NCBI GenBank assembly: GCA_949292185.1
Contig: CASEYP010000019.1
Location: 62,001 to 126,000 of the forward strand
Direction of reading: 5' to 3'
Origin: an uncultured bacterium
Lineage (GTDB): Bacteria; Cyanobacteriota; Vampirovibrionia; Gastranaerophilales; Gastranaerophilaceae
Length of the DNA stretch: 64,000 nt
In this document: in pieces, positions 25,640 through 33,664 of the stretch
Position numbering within the stretch: position 1 is the first letter of the stretch
Layout: each line of letters starts with the position of its first letter
The notes under the pieces: model-generated
Told to the model about the DNA's origin: nothing
Seen by the model: the letters and a program-made list of their open reading frames with translations, nothing else
Databases searched by the model: none
Position numbers and translations under genes: made by a program

Positions 25640-25824
25640 ACTTAACACTCCTTTCAATTTCTTTCTTATCAACTACACTTATATTATTATTCCATTTTTA
25701 CAAAAAACCGTTTTTTTTAACCAAAAATTAACAATTAAAAATCTCCTATAAACAGAGGATGGAAATAAGCCTTTTATCCATTAAAATCAAAGTGGGTAGT
25801 TTTTTAAGAATTTTGGGAGCTTGT

Positions 25825-26061
25825 ATGGATAATTTGTTGTCACAAGACTTGGATTTATATTTACCGGGGAATGATGAGATGTCCGAATCAATTACACAAA
25901 ATTGGACAGAACAAGCCTTAGAATGTTATTACATAAACTGCGATTGTAAAAAATGTTCACTGCGTAATGGTCATTATTCATTCATCTGTCAAATGCCAAA
26001 AGTAATTGACGCATTAATTAAAACAGTAGGTGAACCTGATGAACAATTAAAAACAGCTTAA
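25825..26061 (+). CDS. Small cysteine-cluster protein
   Basis: The 78-residue protein begins MDNLLSQDLDLYLPGNDE and contains a compact cysteine group, CYYINCDCKKCSL, plus one more Cys about 13 residues later. The spacing suggests a metal site, probably zinc or an iron-sulphur cluster. GGGAG is placed well for the ATG at 25825; the open frame extends upstream to 25759 but without a binding site. A terminator follows. No family is recognised. Confidence 0.65.
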   Translation: MDNLLSQDLDLYLPGNDEMSESITQNWTEQALECYYINCDCKKCSLRNGHYSFICQMPKVIDALIKTVGEPDEQLKTA

Positions 26062-26108
26062 AGATAAACATTTTCGACAACCCTGAACCGAACTTTTACA
26101 AAAAAAAT

Positions 26109-26137
26109 AGCCATAAATTTATTTTATGGCTTTTTAT
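26109..26137 (+). terminator. Terminator of the cysteine-cluster gene
   Basis: AGCCATAAA and TTTATGGCT form a nine-base perfect stem with a five-base loop followed by TTTT. Confidence 0.85.
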
Positions 26138-26157
26138 TTATATGTGTCTGGTAGTCG

Positions 26158-26388
26158 TTACTCTTTAGCAAGTTCATTTTCATGAAAATGTATTAACTTT
26201 GCCAAATGCCATTGTCTGGCTTGAATTTCTTGAATTCGTTCTTTAATTTGATCTAACTCTTTTAATAAAGTTTTCATATCTTTGTTATGTCTTGCATACA
26301 CTGTTGATATAGGCATTTGCTCTGCCTCACTATCATCCAGCCAGCTTGGGGAAAAACATCCCTTTTCAAAAAGTTCTCTTTCATTCAT
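26158..26388 (-). CDS. Small coiled-coil protein
   Basis: The 76-residue product starts MNERELFEKGCFSPSWLDDS and has a coiled coil from about residue 33 on (DMKTLLKELDQIKERIQEIQ). GGAG lies nine bases before the ATG at 26388; another in-frame ATG at 26403 is less well placed. It is 27 bases downstream of the next small gene on the same strand, so both are probably one transcript. Function unknown. Confidence 0.6.
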   Translation of the reverse strand: MNERELFEKGCFSPSWLDDSEAEQMPISTVYARHNKDMKTLLKELDQIKERIQEIQARQWHLAKLIHFHENELAKE

Positions 26389-26415
26389 TACACATATCTC
26401 CAAAATCTACAGCTA

Positions 26416-26625
26416 TTAGCCTTTATCTGATAATAATTCGTGGAAAAAATCTACCAATTTGAAGTTTCCATATTTAAACGCATAAGGCCTTTTTGAATAT
26501 TCGTTATTTGTAATTTTGTTTAAGGTATCCATTTCTTCATTGCTCAATGACCCGAAATCAAAACTTGTCATCTCTGCGTAATCTACCATTAAATCTTCTA
26601 CATCCATAATCTTTTTCTCTGACAT
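26416..26625 (-). CDS. Small acidic protein of unknown function
   Basis: The 69-residue product, MSEKKIMDVEDLMVDYAEMT at its start, is acidic and probably helical. AAGGAG is ideally placed before the ATG. It appears to be the first gene of a two-gene unit with the coiled-coil protein that follows. No domain is recognised. Confidence 0.65.
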   Translation of the reverse strand: MSEKKIMDVEDLMVDYAEMTSFDFGSLSNEEMDTLNKITNNEYSKRPYAFKYGNFKLVDFFHELLSDKG

Positions 26626-26697
26626 TGTAAATACACTCCTTAAATTATCTAATTACAAAGTGTGTATCGGATTATTTTTAGAAAATCTTTAAACTTT

Positions 26698-26734
26698 AAA
26701 TTGGTATTGTTACATATATTAACAATACCAATTT
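26698..26734. repeat. 15-base perfect inverted repeat between divergent genes
   Basis: AAATTGGTATTGTTA and TAACAATACCAATTT form a perfect 15-base stem with a seven-base loop in the divergent gap (26626-26977). The flanks have only four T residues on each side, and no gene ends here, so it is either an operator or the terminator of an unseen short RNA. Confidence 0.6.
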
Positions 26735-26897
26735 TCATATAAATTAATAATTGCCCTCAAACACTAGAAAAACGCATATTTATAAGTTATACTATTATTG
26801 TAGTAGAAAGGTATTAAAATAGCTCATCTGGGGAATAAGTTTTTATTCCCTCTATTTGCAGGATTGATTTAACCACAGCATAATGTAGAATTGTTTA

Positions 26898-26945
26898 GTA
26901 ATGTAAAAAATTATGACTTTTCCGTCAAAAGTTTTTTATTACATG
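26898..26945 (+). promoter_or_regulatory. Leader hairpin before the GGDEF/HD-GYP gene
   Basis: ATGTAA and TTACAT enclose an inner hairpin ACTTTT-CCGTC-AAAAGT followed by TTTTTT. This resembles an intrinsic terminator 30-70 bases before the start at 26978 and could act as an attenuator. A second smaller hairpin, GGGAATAA/TTATTCCC, lies at about 26830-26853. I see no known c-di-GMP riboswitch motif. Confidence 0.4.
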
Positions 26946-26977
26946 ACTTATAAAAGAAAATTGTAGGTAGATTCGTT

Positions 26978-28984
26978 TTGGAAAATTTAAATAAAAAAGA
27001 AATAAATAAAACATCCAAAAAATCGGGAAAGAAATCTCTAAGTTCAAATCCTATCGACAAAATCAAAAGTCCGATAGAGGGAATTAAAATGATTTCTGTT
27101 CCGCAAGATATTGACGTGCCTACCCAAACACCTTCTGAAAAAGAAACAAAAAAAGTAAGGAAAAAACTTGATAGCCTTATAAAACCTATATCCGTTGCTG
27201 AAGAGGCAAGTTTAGATAGTATTGTTGAAACAATCAACAATTTTAATACTACTAAAACCAAACCGAAAATCTACACAAATAATTACACTCTCAATAACAA
27301 CATACTAAACCCTAATATTAATTACACAGAAATTATGAAGAGTTTAGTAGATATTTTTCAAAGCTATAAAAACATAAACGATTTATTTACAAAATTAAAC
27401 GAATTATTCATAAATAAAGCCAAATGGAATTTTATTGGCTTTGGGCTTCTTCACGAAAAATCAAAATGTATAAACCTTAAAATAAACAGTAAAACAGGTA
27501 ATACATACACATCAAAAATATTTTTATCAGATGAAAACAATCCTATCATAAAGTGTTTTTCATCTAAAACACTAATTCACAAAGATAATATCAATTACTT
27601 AAATATTCCATATTTAACTAAAACAAGTTCTGTAATAGTTCCTATGATGTCATTAAACAAATGTATAGGAATACTACTGGTAGGACAGAATATTTCTAAC
27701 ATAAACGTAAATTTAGTAACCTTATTTAGTAATTATATGGGAATGTTTGTCCACAACTTGCAATTACAAGAACAAACAAATAAATATGCAAACACTGACA
27801 ATTTAACAACCTTATACAACCATAGAGGCTTCCAAGAAGTTCTGGCAAAAGAACTTGAAAAAGCCAAAGATACCAATACTCATCTATCAGTTGTAATGTT
27901 TGATGTTAACAACATTTCAAAGATTAACAGAGAACTTGGTCATGCTAAAGGTGATGAAGTAATTAAAACAATTGCAGAAAAGATAAAACAAAATATTCGA
28001 GCAACAGACTCAGCAGGAAGATACGGCGGAGATGAAATCGCAGTTATCATGCCTGAAACTGACACAAAAGATGCTAAATATTTAGCAGAATATATTACTT
28101 ATTGTTTATCTTGCTGTTTTGTAGATGATGTCGGCCCAATTAAGGTATCTGTTGGTATTTCAACTTATCCTGAATGCACAATAGATCAAGAAAAACTTTT
28201 AATCCTTGCAGAACAAGCAATGTTCATATCTCAAGCAAAAGGTTATAAAGAAGGTATGTCTGCAATAATCAGTTCATCAGATTTCAATTTCTGGGATGAT
28301 GTTGCACTAAATTCATTTGCCGAAGTTCTTGCAAAACGTCATTCTCAAATCGGTATCAACTTTGAAGAAGAATTAGTACACAAATTTAACCAAGAAGAAA
28401 TAGTAAACCACAATCACTTAATGGAAATGGTAACATCATTAGCAGGCGCAATTGATGCAAAAGATCCATATACAAAAGGTCATTCAACCTCTGTAGCAAG
28501 ATATGCAGAAGCATTAGCAAGAGCTGTAAACTTGCCTGAACATGAAGTTGAAAGAATTAAAATTGGTGCCGTTCTTCACGATGTTGGAAAAATCGGTATT
28601 CCTGAATCTGTCTTGAAAAAACCTGGCAAATTAAACGATGAAGAATGGGAAATTATGAAACAACACCCGACAATCGGAGCAGAAAAGGTATTAGCACCAA
28701 ATGAAGCTTTGAGAGATTTAATTCCAATAGTAAAATACCACCACGAAAGATTAGATGGAAAAGGTTATCCTGAACACTTGAAAGGTAACCAAATTCCTCT
28801 TGCTGCAAGAATTGTCTCAATCGCAGATGCTTACCACGCTTTGGTTAGTGACAGACCTTACAGAAAAGGTATGCCAATTGAGAAAGCTTGTGCAATCTTA
28901 AAAGAAGGTGCCGGAACTCAATGGGATCCTGATTTAGTAAGACAATTTATCTCAATTGCACCATCTCTTACAACAAATGTGTAA
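26978..28984 (+). CDS. GGDEF plus HD-GYP c-di-GMP enzyme with GAF-like N-terminus
   Basis: The 668-residue protein has a basic, disordered N-terminus (1-100), then a GAF-like domain (about 115-265). A GGDEF domain follows (about 275-425; active-site variant GGDEI near 350), then an HD-GYP domain (about 470-665) with HDVGKIGIPE near 534 and HHERLDGKGYP near 587-597. GGDEF makes and HD-GYP degrades cyclic di-GMP. All HD-GYP metal ligands seen in the motif are intact, so hydrolysis is the safer prediction. There is no transmembrane segment. The start is TTG with a weak AGGT upstream. The leader holds hairpins that may control it. Confidence 0.9.
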   Translation: MENLNKKEINKTSKKSGKKSLSSNPIDKIKSPIEGIKMISVPQDIDVPTQTPSEKETKKVRKKLDSLIKPISVAEEASLDSIVETINNFNTTKTKPKIYTNNYTLNNNILNPNINYTEIMKSLVDIFQSYKNINDLFTKLNELFINKAKWNFIGFGLLHEKSKCINLKINSKTGNTYTSKIFLSDENNPIIKCFSSKTLIHKDNINYLNIPYLTKTSSVIVPMMSLNKCIGILLVGQNISNINVNLVTLFSNYMGMFVHNLQLQEQTNKYANTDNLTTLYNHRGFQEVLAKELEKAKDTNTHLSVVMFDVNNISKINRELGHAKGDEVIKTIAEKIKQNIRATDSAGRYGGDEIAVIMPETDTKDAKYLAEYITYCLSCCFVDDVGPIKVSVGISTYPECTIDQEKLLILAEQAMFISQAKGYKEGMSAIISSSDFNFWDDVALNSFAEVLAKRHSQIGINFEEELVHKFNQEEIVNHNHLMEMVTSLAGAIDAKDPYTKGHSTSVARYAEALARAVNLPEHEVERIKIGAVLHDVGKIGIPESVLKKPGKLNDEEWEIMKQHPTIGAEKVLAPNEALRDLIPIVKYHHERLDGKGYPEHLKGNQIPLAARIVSIADAYHALVSDRPYRKGMPIEKACAILKEGAGTQWDPDLVRQFISIAPSLTTNV

Positions 28985-29011
28985 ACTATGCCAAAATGAA
29001 TATTACAAATG

Positions 29012-29036
29012 ATGTGATTAACTTATTTAATCACAT
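29012..29036 (+). terminator. Possible terminator after the GGDEF/HD-GYP gene
   Basis: ATGTGATTA and TAATCACAT form a nine-base perfect stem with a seven-base loop 27 bases after the stop. The following tract is A-rich rather than T-rich, so termination strength is doubtful. Confidence 0.4.
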
Positions 29037-29101
29037 TAAAATTTCTGCAAAAACACATTAACCATTAGCTAATATATTTTCCGTAAATAAATTCCAATAC
29101 C

Positions 29102-29290
29102 CTAATTTAAAATATCTTCTAAAATTTCAGCATTACGAGAAGCATTCACTAATTGCTGTTTAGAAACTCTGCGCATATAATTTCTCAAAGCTTCTCTGAT
29201 TAATTCACTTCTTGAACAGCGTTCCGTATCTGCCAGCCCATCAACTTTATTTAAAAATTCATCAGGCATTGTTACCAAAATCTTAGCCAT
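29102..29290 (-). CDS. Ribbon-helix-helix (CopG-like) DNA-binding protein
   Basis: The 62-residue protein has the ribbon-helix-helix layout: a beta strand (AKILVTMPDEFLNKV, residues 2-16), then helices with CSRSELIREALRNYM. Such proteins dimerise to bind operators and are often antitoxins or plasmid-copy regulators. No toxin gene is adjacent, so it is a solitary regulator as far as the window shows. AAAGGG precedes the ATG. Confidence 0.85.
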   Translation of the reverse strand: MAKILVTMPDEFLNKVDGLADTERCSRSELIREALRNYMRRVSKQQLVNASRNAEILEDILN

Positions 29291-29424
29291 ATACTAACCC
29301 TTTCTAAATTACATTATAACATGCCTATTAGGTTTTATCAAGACAAAACTAACCAATATTACTACTCCAACAAGATATTGCAAAAACAAGTTAAAGAAAT
29401 AAAATAAAATCGAAAGGAGTAAAT

Positions 29425-29973
29425 ATGGAAGAAAATCAAAAAAACGAGGAATCAAAAGTTAGAAGAGAAGAATATCCTATGTGTGCAAATCATCCGGTTA
29501 TGAAAACCATGTTTGTCGGGGTGTTAATCTTTTTAGGTGCATTTTGTGCATTCTATGTAGTTGCAGATTGGCATTTTAAAACAATGATGCAACCAAGATT
29601 TATGCCAAGCCCAAGAAGAATTGAACACATGATGCAAAAAGATATGCGAGCAATGGATCGTGCTTTGGCAAAAGAAAGAAAATTTGCTCAAAAAGCCGGC
29701 GAAATTATACATCTTGAACAATCCGGAGATGTTTATAAAATCATAATCGATCTAAGAGCTTTTGATAATAATGTAAACAATGTTCAAGTAACTGCTAATG
29801 GTAATATTCTAACTATAAACGGTCGCTCAATATATAAATCAAGACGTAATGAACAAATTTCAGAATTCCAACAAAACTACATGTTTGGAGAAAATGTAAA
29901 ACTTAAAGACTTAACCAAAGAAACCGATGGCAATTATTATATAATTACAATTCCAATAGAAGAAAATGAATAA
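29425..29973 (+). CDS. Membrane-anchored Hsp20/alpha-crystallin-like protein
   Basis: The 182-residue product has a short polar N-terminus, one membrane helix (about 29-48, FVGVLIFLGAFCAFYVVADW), a Met/Arg-rich stretch (about 50-80) and a C-terminal domain (about 92-180). In that domain YKIIIDLRAFDNNVNNVQVT, GNILTINGRS and YIITIPIEEN match the strand pattern of alpha-crystallin domains. I infer a chaperone tethered to the membrane, with the domain outside if the positive-inside rule holds weakly. AAAGGAG precedes the ATG. A terminator closes the gene. Confidence 0.65.
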   Translation: MEENQKNEESKVRREEYPMCANHPVMKTMFVGVLIFLGAFCAFYVVADWHFKTMMQPRFMPSPRRIEHMMQKDMRAMDRALAKERKFAQKAGEIIHLEQSGDVYKIIIDLRAFDNNVNNVQVTANGNILTINGRSIYKSRRNEQISEFQQNYMFGENVKLKDLTKETDGNYYIITIPIEENE

Positions 29974-29980
29974 ATAAATA

Positions 29981-30014
29981 AAAAAGGGATAAAATATAAA
30001 TTTATCCCTTTTTT
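29981..30014 (+). terminator. Terminator of the anchored Hsp20-like gene
   Basis: AAAAAGGGATAAA and TTTATCCCTTTTT form a 13-base perfect stem with a seven-base loop, ending in six T. Confidence 0.88.
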
Positions 30015-30088
30015 ATTGCTGGGTAACAAATAAATACAAATTTTAAAAATTTTTCTTTAATAACTTTTTTTGATAAAATAAATATATT

Positions 30089-30583
30089 ATGAAAATCTTA
30101 GGCATAGATCCGGGAATGGCCATTGTTGGTTATTGTATATTAGATTTTGACGGTAAAAATCTTGAATTAAAACATTCAGGCTCTATTCAAACACCAAAAG
30201 ATAAAAAAGAATCCGCAAGATTATTGGAAATTTTTAATGACATAACATCAATTATAGAAAAATATAACCCTGATGTTTGTGCTATTGAAAAATTATTCTT
30301 TTTCCGAAATCAAACAACCGTAATGCCTGTAGCACACGCTAGAGGAGTTATATTAACTGTTTTGGAACAACATAATATACCAATTTATGAATATACCCCT
30401 ATGGAAGTTAAACAAATTCTCACAGGATACGGCAGGGCAAGCAAAAAAGAAGTAGAACAAATGGTACAAATTGCATTAAATCCGCAAAAATTACCTAAAT
30501 TAGATGATACTGTCGATTCTATCGCAATCGCAATTTCATACACCAGAAGCCCTGATGCTTTAGAAGATTTGAAAAAAATTTGA
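30089..30583 (+). CDS. ruvC: Crossover junction endodeoxyribonuclease RuvC
   Basis: The 164-residue nuclease has the RNase H-like acidic residues: D7 in ILGIDPG, the Glu in CAIEKLFF (near 68) and the Asp pair in KLDDTVDSIAIA (near 138-141). RuvC resolves Holliday junctions after RuvAB branch migration; ruvA and ruvB are not adjacent. There is no Shine-Dalgarno sequence, and an AT-rich -10-like stretch ends only a few bases before the ATG, so initiation may be leaderless. A four-helix membrane protein follows after 33 bases. Confidence 0.94.
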   Translation: MKILGIDPGMAIVGYCILDFDGKNLELKHSGSIQTPKDKKESARLLEIFNDITSIIEKYNPDVCAIEKLFFFRNQTTVMPVAHARGVILTVLEQHNIPIYEYTPMEVKQILTGYGRASKKEVEQMVQIALNPQKLPKLDDTVDSIAIAISYTRSPDALEDLKKI

Positions 30584-30616
30584 GTTTTAAAACTATCAAT
30601 GCTAATATAAAACCAA

Positions 30617-31111
30617 ATGGATAAATTTGTAATTAAATATACAGTAATTTTAAGTCTTATATTAGGAGCAATACTTGGACTTTTGGCACCTATACCTTAT
30701 GTAGGCGGAGTTATGCTTTTTATAGTTGCACTTCTTGCAGCACCTATTGTCGTTTTATATCTTATAATGGACGGCAAACTTGACCTAACAACTCCAAAAG
30801 ACAGTATTCTTACAGGAGCACTAATCGGATTTTGTGCAGATTTAACATTTGCACTTTGTTATTCAATAATTATGGTGATTCTTGCAACTGTTTTTCATTA
30901 TACTCCTAATTTCTTTTTAACAGCAATGCTCACACATTCACCTATTTGGCTTATCTTACTGTTCATAATATTCTTGGGAATATTATGTGCTACAACAAAT
31001 GCCTTTTCAGGATTTGCGACATTTTATATAATAAATTTCATCCGTGATACTTATGAAAAACAACATCCTGAAATTCAAAATCAAAACAACAATACATCGG
31101 AATATAAATAG
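30617..31111 (+). CDS. Four-helix membrane protein of unknown function
   Basis: The 164-residue protein is mostly hydrophobic, with segments at about 8-26, 30-51, 67-98 (possibly two) and 108-140, and a short hydrophilic tail with EIQNQNNN. No conserved motif is recognised. It sits between ruvC and mtnA with short gaps (33 and 17 bases), so it is probably co-transcribed. Confidence 0.7.
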   Translation: MDKFVIKYTVILSLILGAILGLLAPIPYVGGVMLFIVALLAAPIVVLYLIMDGKLDLTTPKDSILTGALIGFCADLTFALCYSIIMVILATVFHYTPNFFLTAMLTHSPIWLILLFIIFLGILCATTNAFSGFATFYIINFIRDTYEKQHPEIQNQNNNTSEYK

Positions 31112-31128
31112 AAAAGGAAAAGATAAGA

Positions 31129-32187
31129 ATGGCTGAATTTACATCAAAAATAAGAACAATTGAATGGATTGATACATATTCAAGAATGGTAGATCAAACA
31201 AAATTCCCTGATCATTTTGAATATATAAATATTACAACAGGACAACAAATGTTTGATGCTATCAAAACAATGATAGTAAGAGGTGCCCCGGCAATCGGAA
31301 TAGCAGGTGCTCACGGAGTTGTTTTATACGCTCAAGAACTTGAAAAAGAAAATCTTACACGCGAAGATTTTGTAAAACAATTACTTGAAAAAGCTGACCA
31401 CATAGCACAAGCAAGACCAACTGCCGTAAATCTTATGTGGGCAGTAGAAAAGCAAAAAGAAATTATAAAAAATTCAAAATCAGATATCAAAACTCTAATT
31501 GAAGAATTAAAAGCCAACGGCAAAAAAATGGAACTTGAAGATATCGAAATTAATAAAAAAATCGGCGATTTTGGAGCAACAGTAGTTCCAAAAGGTGCAA
31601 CAATCTTAACTCACTGTAACGCAGGCGCCTTAGCAACCGTAGGTTACGGAACAGCCCTAGGTGTTGTTCGTTCGGCTTTTGCAAATGACCCGACAATTCA
31701 AGTCTTTGCAGATGAAACCCGTCCTCGCCAACAAGGTGCAAGAATTACAACTCTTGAACTTACTATGGATGGAATTCCTGTAACTCTTATAACTGATGGT
31801 ATGTGTTCATACTTTATGAAAAAAGGTATGATAAATATGGTTTGCGTTGGAGCAGATAGAATTGCCGCAAACGGGGATGCTGCAAACAAAATTGGTACAT
31901 ACACAGTTGCAATAGCTGCTAAATATCATAATATTCCATTCTATGTTGCAGCTCCATTATCTACAATCGATACAAACATTAAATCAGGTGATGATATCGT
32001 AATTGAAGAACGTTCTCACGAAGAAGTTACTCATATCAATGGAAAATCTATTTGTGCAAAAGGCGTCAAAATTATTAATCCTGGATTTGATGTAACACCT
32101 CATGAATTAATTACAGGTATAATAACTGAAAAAGGAATTTTAAGACCTGATTATACTGAATCTATTAAAAAAGCGTTTGAAGCATAA
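31129..32187 (+). CDS. mtnA: Methylthioribose-1-phosphate isomerase
   Basis: The 352-residue enzyme belongs to the eIF-2B-like family. Markers are IVRGAPAIGIAGAHG near residue 50, the catalytic Cys in THCNAGALATVGYG (about 162-175), and the catalytic Asp in CVGADRIAANGD (about 238-250). The Asn-Lys pair in AANKIGTY is also characteristic. It converts methylthioribose-1-phosphate to methylthioribulose-1-phosphate in methionine salvage. No other salvage gene is in the window, so the local pathway cannot be completed here. AGGAAAAG precedes the ATG. Confidence 0.92.
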   Translation: MAEFTSKIRTIEWIDTYSRMVDQTKFPDHFEYINITTGQQMFDAIKTMIVRGAPAIGIAGAHGVVLYAQELEKENLTREDFVKQLLEKADHIAQARPTAVNLMWAVEKQKEIIKNSKSDIKTLIEELKANGKKMELEDIEINKKIGDFGATVVPKGATILTHCNAGALATVGYGTALGVVRSAFANDPTIQVFADETRPRQQGARITTLELTMDGIPVTLITDGMCSYFMKKGMINMVCVGADRIAANGDAANKIGTYTVAIAAKYHNIPFYVAAPLSTIDTNIKSGDDIVIEERSHEEVTHINGKSICAKGVKIINPGFDVTPHELITGIITEKGILRPDYTESIKKAFEA

Positions 32188-32201
32188 TTACGGAGGGAAA
32201 T

Positions 32202-32639
32202 ATGAATAAAGACAAAGCGATAACACTTATAACATCCACAATTGTAATAGTATTGGCACTTTGTATAGGACTTGGCGGGAACTTCTTGCTACATAAATAT
32301 AAAGATCAAATCAATAAACTTGATAAAAAAACTACAGTAAAAGAAAATTTGTCTTCAGATTCCCAGTTATATATGAAAAAAACTCAAGACAAAATTAAAC
32401 AAAATTGGAACCCTCCAAAAGAAAATCAAAACGGAAAAGTAGTTGTTAAATATAAAATAGGTAAAGATGGTAATTTAAAAAGTTTTAAAATAATCCAATC
32501 ATCAGGCTCTAAAAAACTTGATGATTCAGCTGAACAATCAGTTAAAAAATCAGCACCATTTGAACCTCTTCCAAAAGAAATCAAAAGCGATGATATTGAT
32601 ATACAATTTACTTTTAACTATAATGTTAAAGAGAAATAA
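32202..32639 (+). CDS. TonB-like protein with C-terminal TonB domain
   Basis: The 145-residue protein has one N-terminal membrane helix (about 8-29) and a linker. A C-terminal TonB_C domain follows (about 55-142; WNPPKENQNGKVVVKYKIG, the SSGSKKLDDSAEQSVKKSA helix). TonB proteins transmit energy to outer-membrane receptors; TonB_C-domain proteins without ExbBD partners can have other roles. No ExbB, ExbD or receptor is nearby. GGAGGG precedes the ATG, 14 bases after mtnA. An outer membrane is implied but not proven. Confidence 0.8.
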   Translation: MNKDKAITLITSTIVIVLALCIGLGGNFLLHKYKDQINKLDKKTTVKENLSSDSQLYMKKTQDKIKQNWNPPKENQNGKVVVKYKIGKDGNLKSFKIIQSSGSKKLDDSAEQSVKKSAPFEPLPKEIKSDDIDIQFTFNYNVKEK

Positions 32640-32682
32640 TTATTTAACATATAAATGTTAGGGAGTATGTTAAGGAGGAAAA

Positions 32683-32970
32683 ATGAAAAAAATATTACTT
32701 ACAGTTATCGCATTGTCATTTTTGACATTATCTACACCTATGGCATTTGCAGGAACTCATGGTACTAATGGTCAAGTTAGTGCAACATCAGTTGGTGCAG
32801 CAGCTTTATCTTTATTAATCTGGCCAGGTTTGGGACAAGCTGTTAACGACCAATCATTTGAAAAAAATGTAACTCACGCTTTATTAGGTTTAACAGGTAT
32901 TTTTAGAATTTGGTCTTGCTATGATGCTTTTGTTGACCGTCAGGGCGGTGTTTGGCACAATAGAATTTAG
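32683..32970 (+). CDS. Small exported glycine-rich protein
   Basis: The 95-residue product has a signal peptide (residues 1-23, ending MAFA before GTHG) and a hydrophobic middle (AALSLLIWPGLGQAV). An aromatic C-terminus includes FRIWSCYDAFVD. AAGGAGG gives a strong start. Function unknown; it is last in the mtnA-tonB-like run and is closed by a terminator. Confidence 0.7.
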   Translation: MKKILLTVIALSFLTLSTPMAFAGTHGTNGQVSATSVGAAALSLLIWPGLGQAVNDQSFEKNVTHALLGLTGIFRIWSCYDAFVDRQGGVWHNRI

Positions 32971-33003
32971 TTAAATTCCATAAACCAAATAATATATTGA
33001 ACA

Positions 33004-33037
33004 AAAAAGACTGCAAAAATAATTTTGTAGTCTTTTT
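33004..33037 (+). terminator. Terminator of the mtnA-region transcript
   Basis: AAAAAGACTGCAAAA and TTTTGTAGTCTTTTT form a 15-base stem with one G-U pair and a four-base loop. Confidence 0.82.
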
Positions 33038-33052
33038 AATTTGTGTAAACCA

Positions 33053-33080
33053 TAAAAAAAAGGCAGCTAATAAGCTGCCT
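33053..33080 (-). terminator. Terminator of sepF
   Basis: AGGCAGCT and AGCTGCCT form an eight-base perfect stem with a four-base loop; on the minus strand eight T residues follow. Confidence 0.85.
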
Positions 33081-33121
33081 GTCTTTATCTAAACTATCTC
33101 TCTTCTCATACCAAAATTATT

Positions 33122-33646
33122 CTATTGTAGAGATGTTCTCCACAAAGAATCATTAAACTTGCTTTGTTGAGTGCTTGTATCTGCTGATAAAGTAACATTG
33201 CTAGGTGCAAATACAAATACTAAGTCACCAACTTTTTTAGGATTACCGTTAAGAGCTTGAGATGCTCCGCAAACAAAATCAATTGTTCTTTGAGATTGTT
33301 CTTTATCCAATAAGTGAAGATTTAACATAACGATTTTTCTATCTTTCAAGTGTTGAACAATTGTGGCAGCATCGTCAAAAGAACGAGGTTCAACAACTAC
33401 AACTTCACTTCCGCCTCTATTGATGCTTGGGTGGTTTAAGATTTTTGATTCTTGGCGTTTTTCCATAGCAGGAATAGGAGTATATGCCGGAGCTACTTCT
33501 CTTACTGCATTACCGTCTTCAACATAATCATAACCATCATCGTCATAATCTTCTTCATCATTTATATCTACAAAAGGATTTTCTCCACGGAAACCATCCA
33601 TTACGAAATCTACAACTTTTCTGAAACTATCTGCTATTGCTGCCAC
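33122..33646 (-). CDS. sepF: Cell division protein SepF
   Basis: The 174-residue protein has an amphipathic N-terminal helix (ADSFRKVVDFVMDGF) for membrane binding and an acidic linker (DINDEEDYDDDGYDYVED). The SepF core (about 78-160) contains EVVVVEPRSFDDAATIVQHL and the stretch QRTIDFVCGASQALNG. SepF forms rings that tether FtsZ to the membrane and is standard in cyanobacteria and Gram-positive bacteria. The start is GTG with AACGGAGGAAAT upstream. It follows yggS by 18 bases, the classic yggS-sepF order. Confidence 0.93.
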   Translation of the reverse strand: MAAIADSFRKVVDFVMDGFRGENPFVDINDEEDYDDDGYDYVEDGNAVREVAPAYTPIPAMEKRQESKILNHPSINRGGSEVVVVEPRSFDDAATIVQHLKDRKIVMLNLHLLDKEQSQRTIDFVCGASQALNGNPKKVGDLVFVFAPSNVTLSADTSTQQSKFNDSLWRTSLQ

Positions 33647-33664
33647 CGCTATTTCCTCCGTTTA

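Noticed and set aside
26911-27261. Open minus-strand frame of 116 codons over the start of the GGDEF/HD-GYP gene
   Set aside because: It has no ribosome binding site, lies antisense to an obvious conserved gene and has the hydrophobic, Ser/Leu/Phe-rich composition typical of AT-rich antisense frames.
29102-29290. Toxin-antitoxin pair
   Set aside because: The ribbon-helix-helix gene has no adjacent partner on either side; neighbours are the HD-GYP gene and the anchored Hsp20-like gene.
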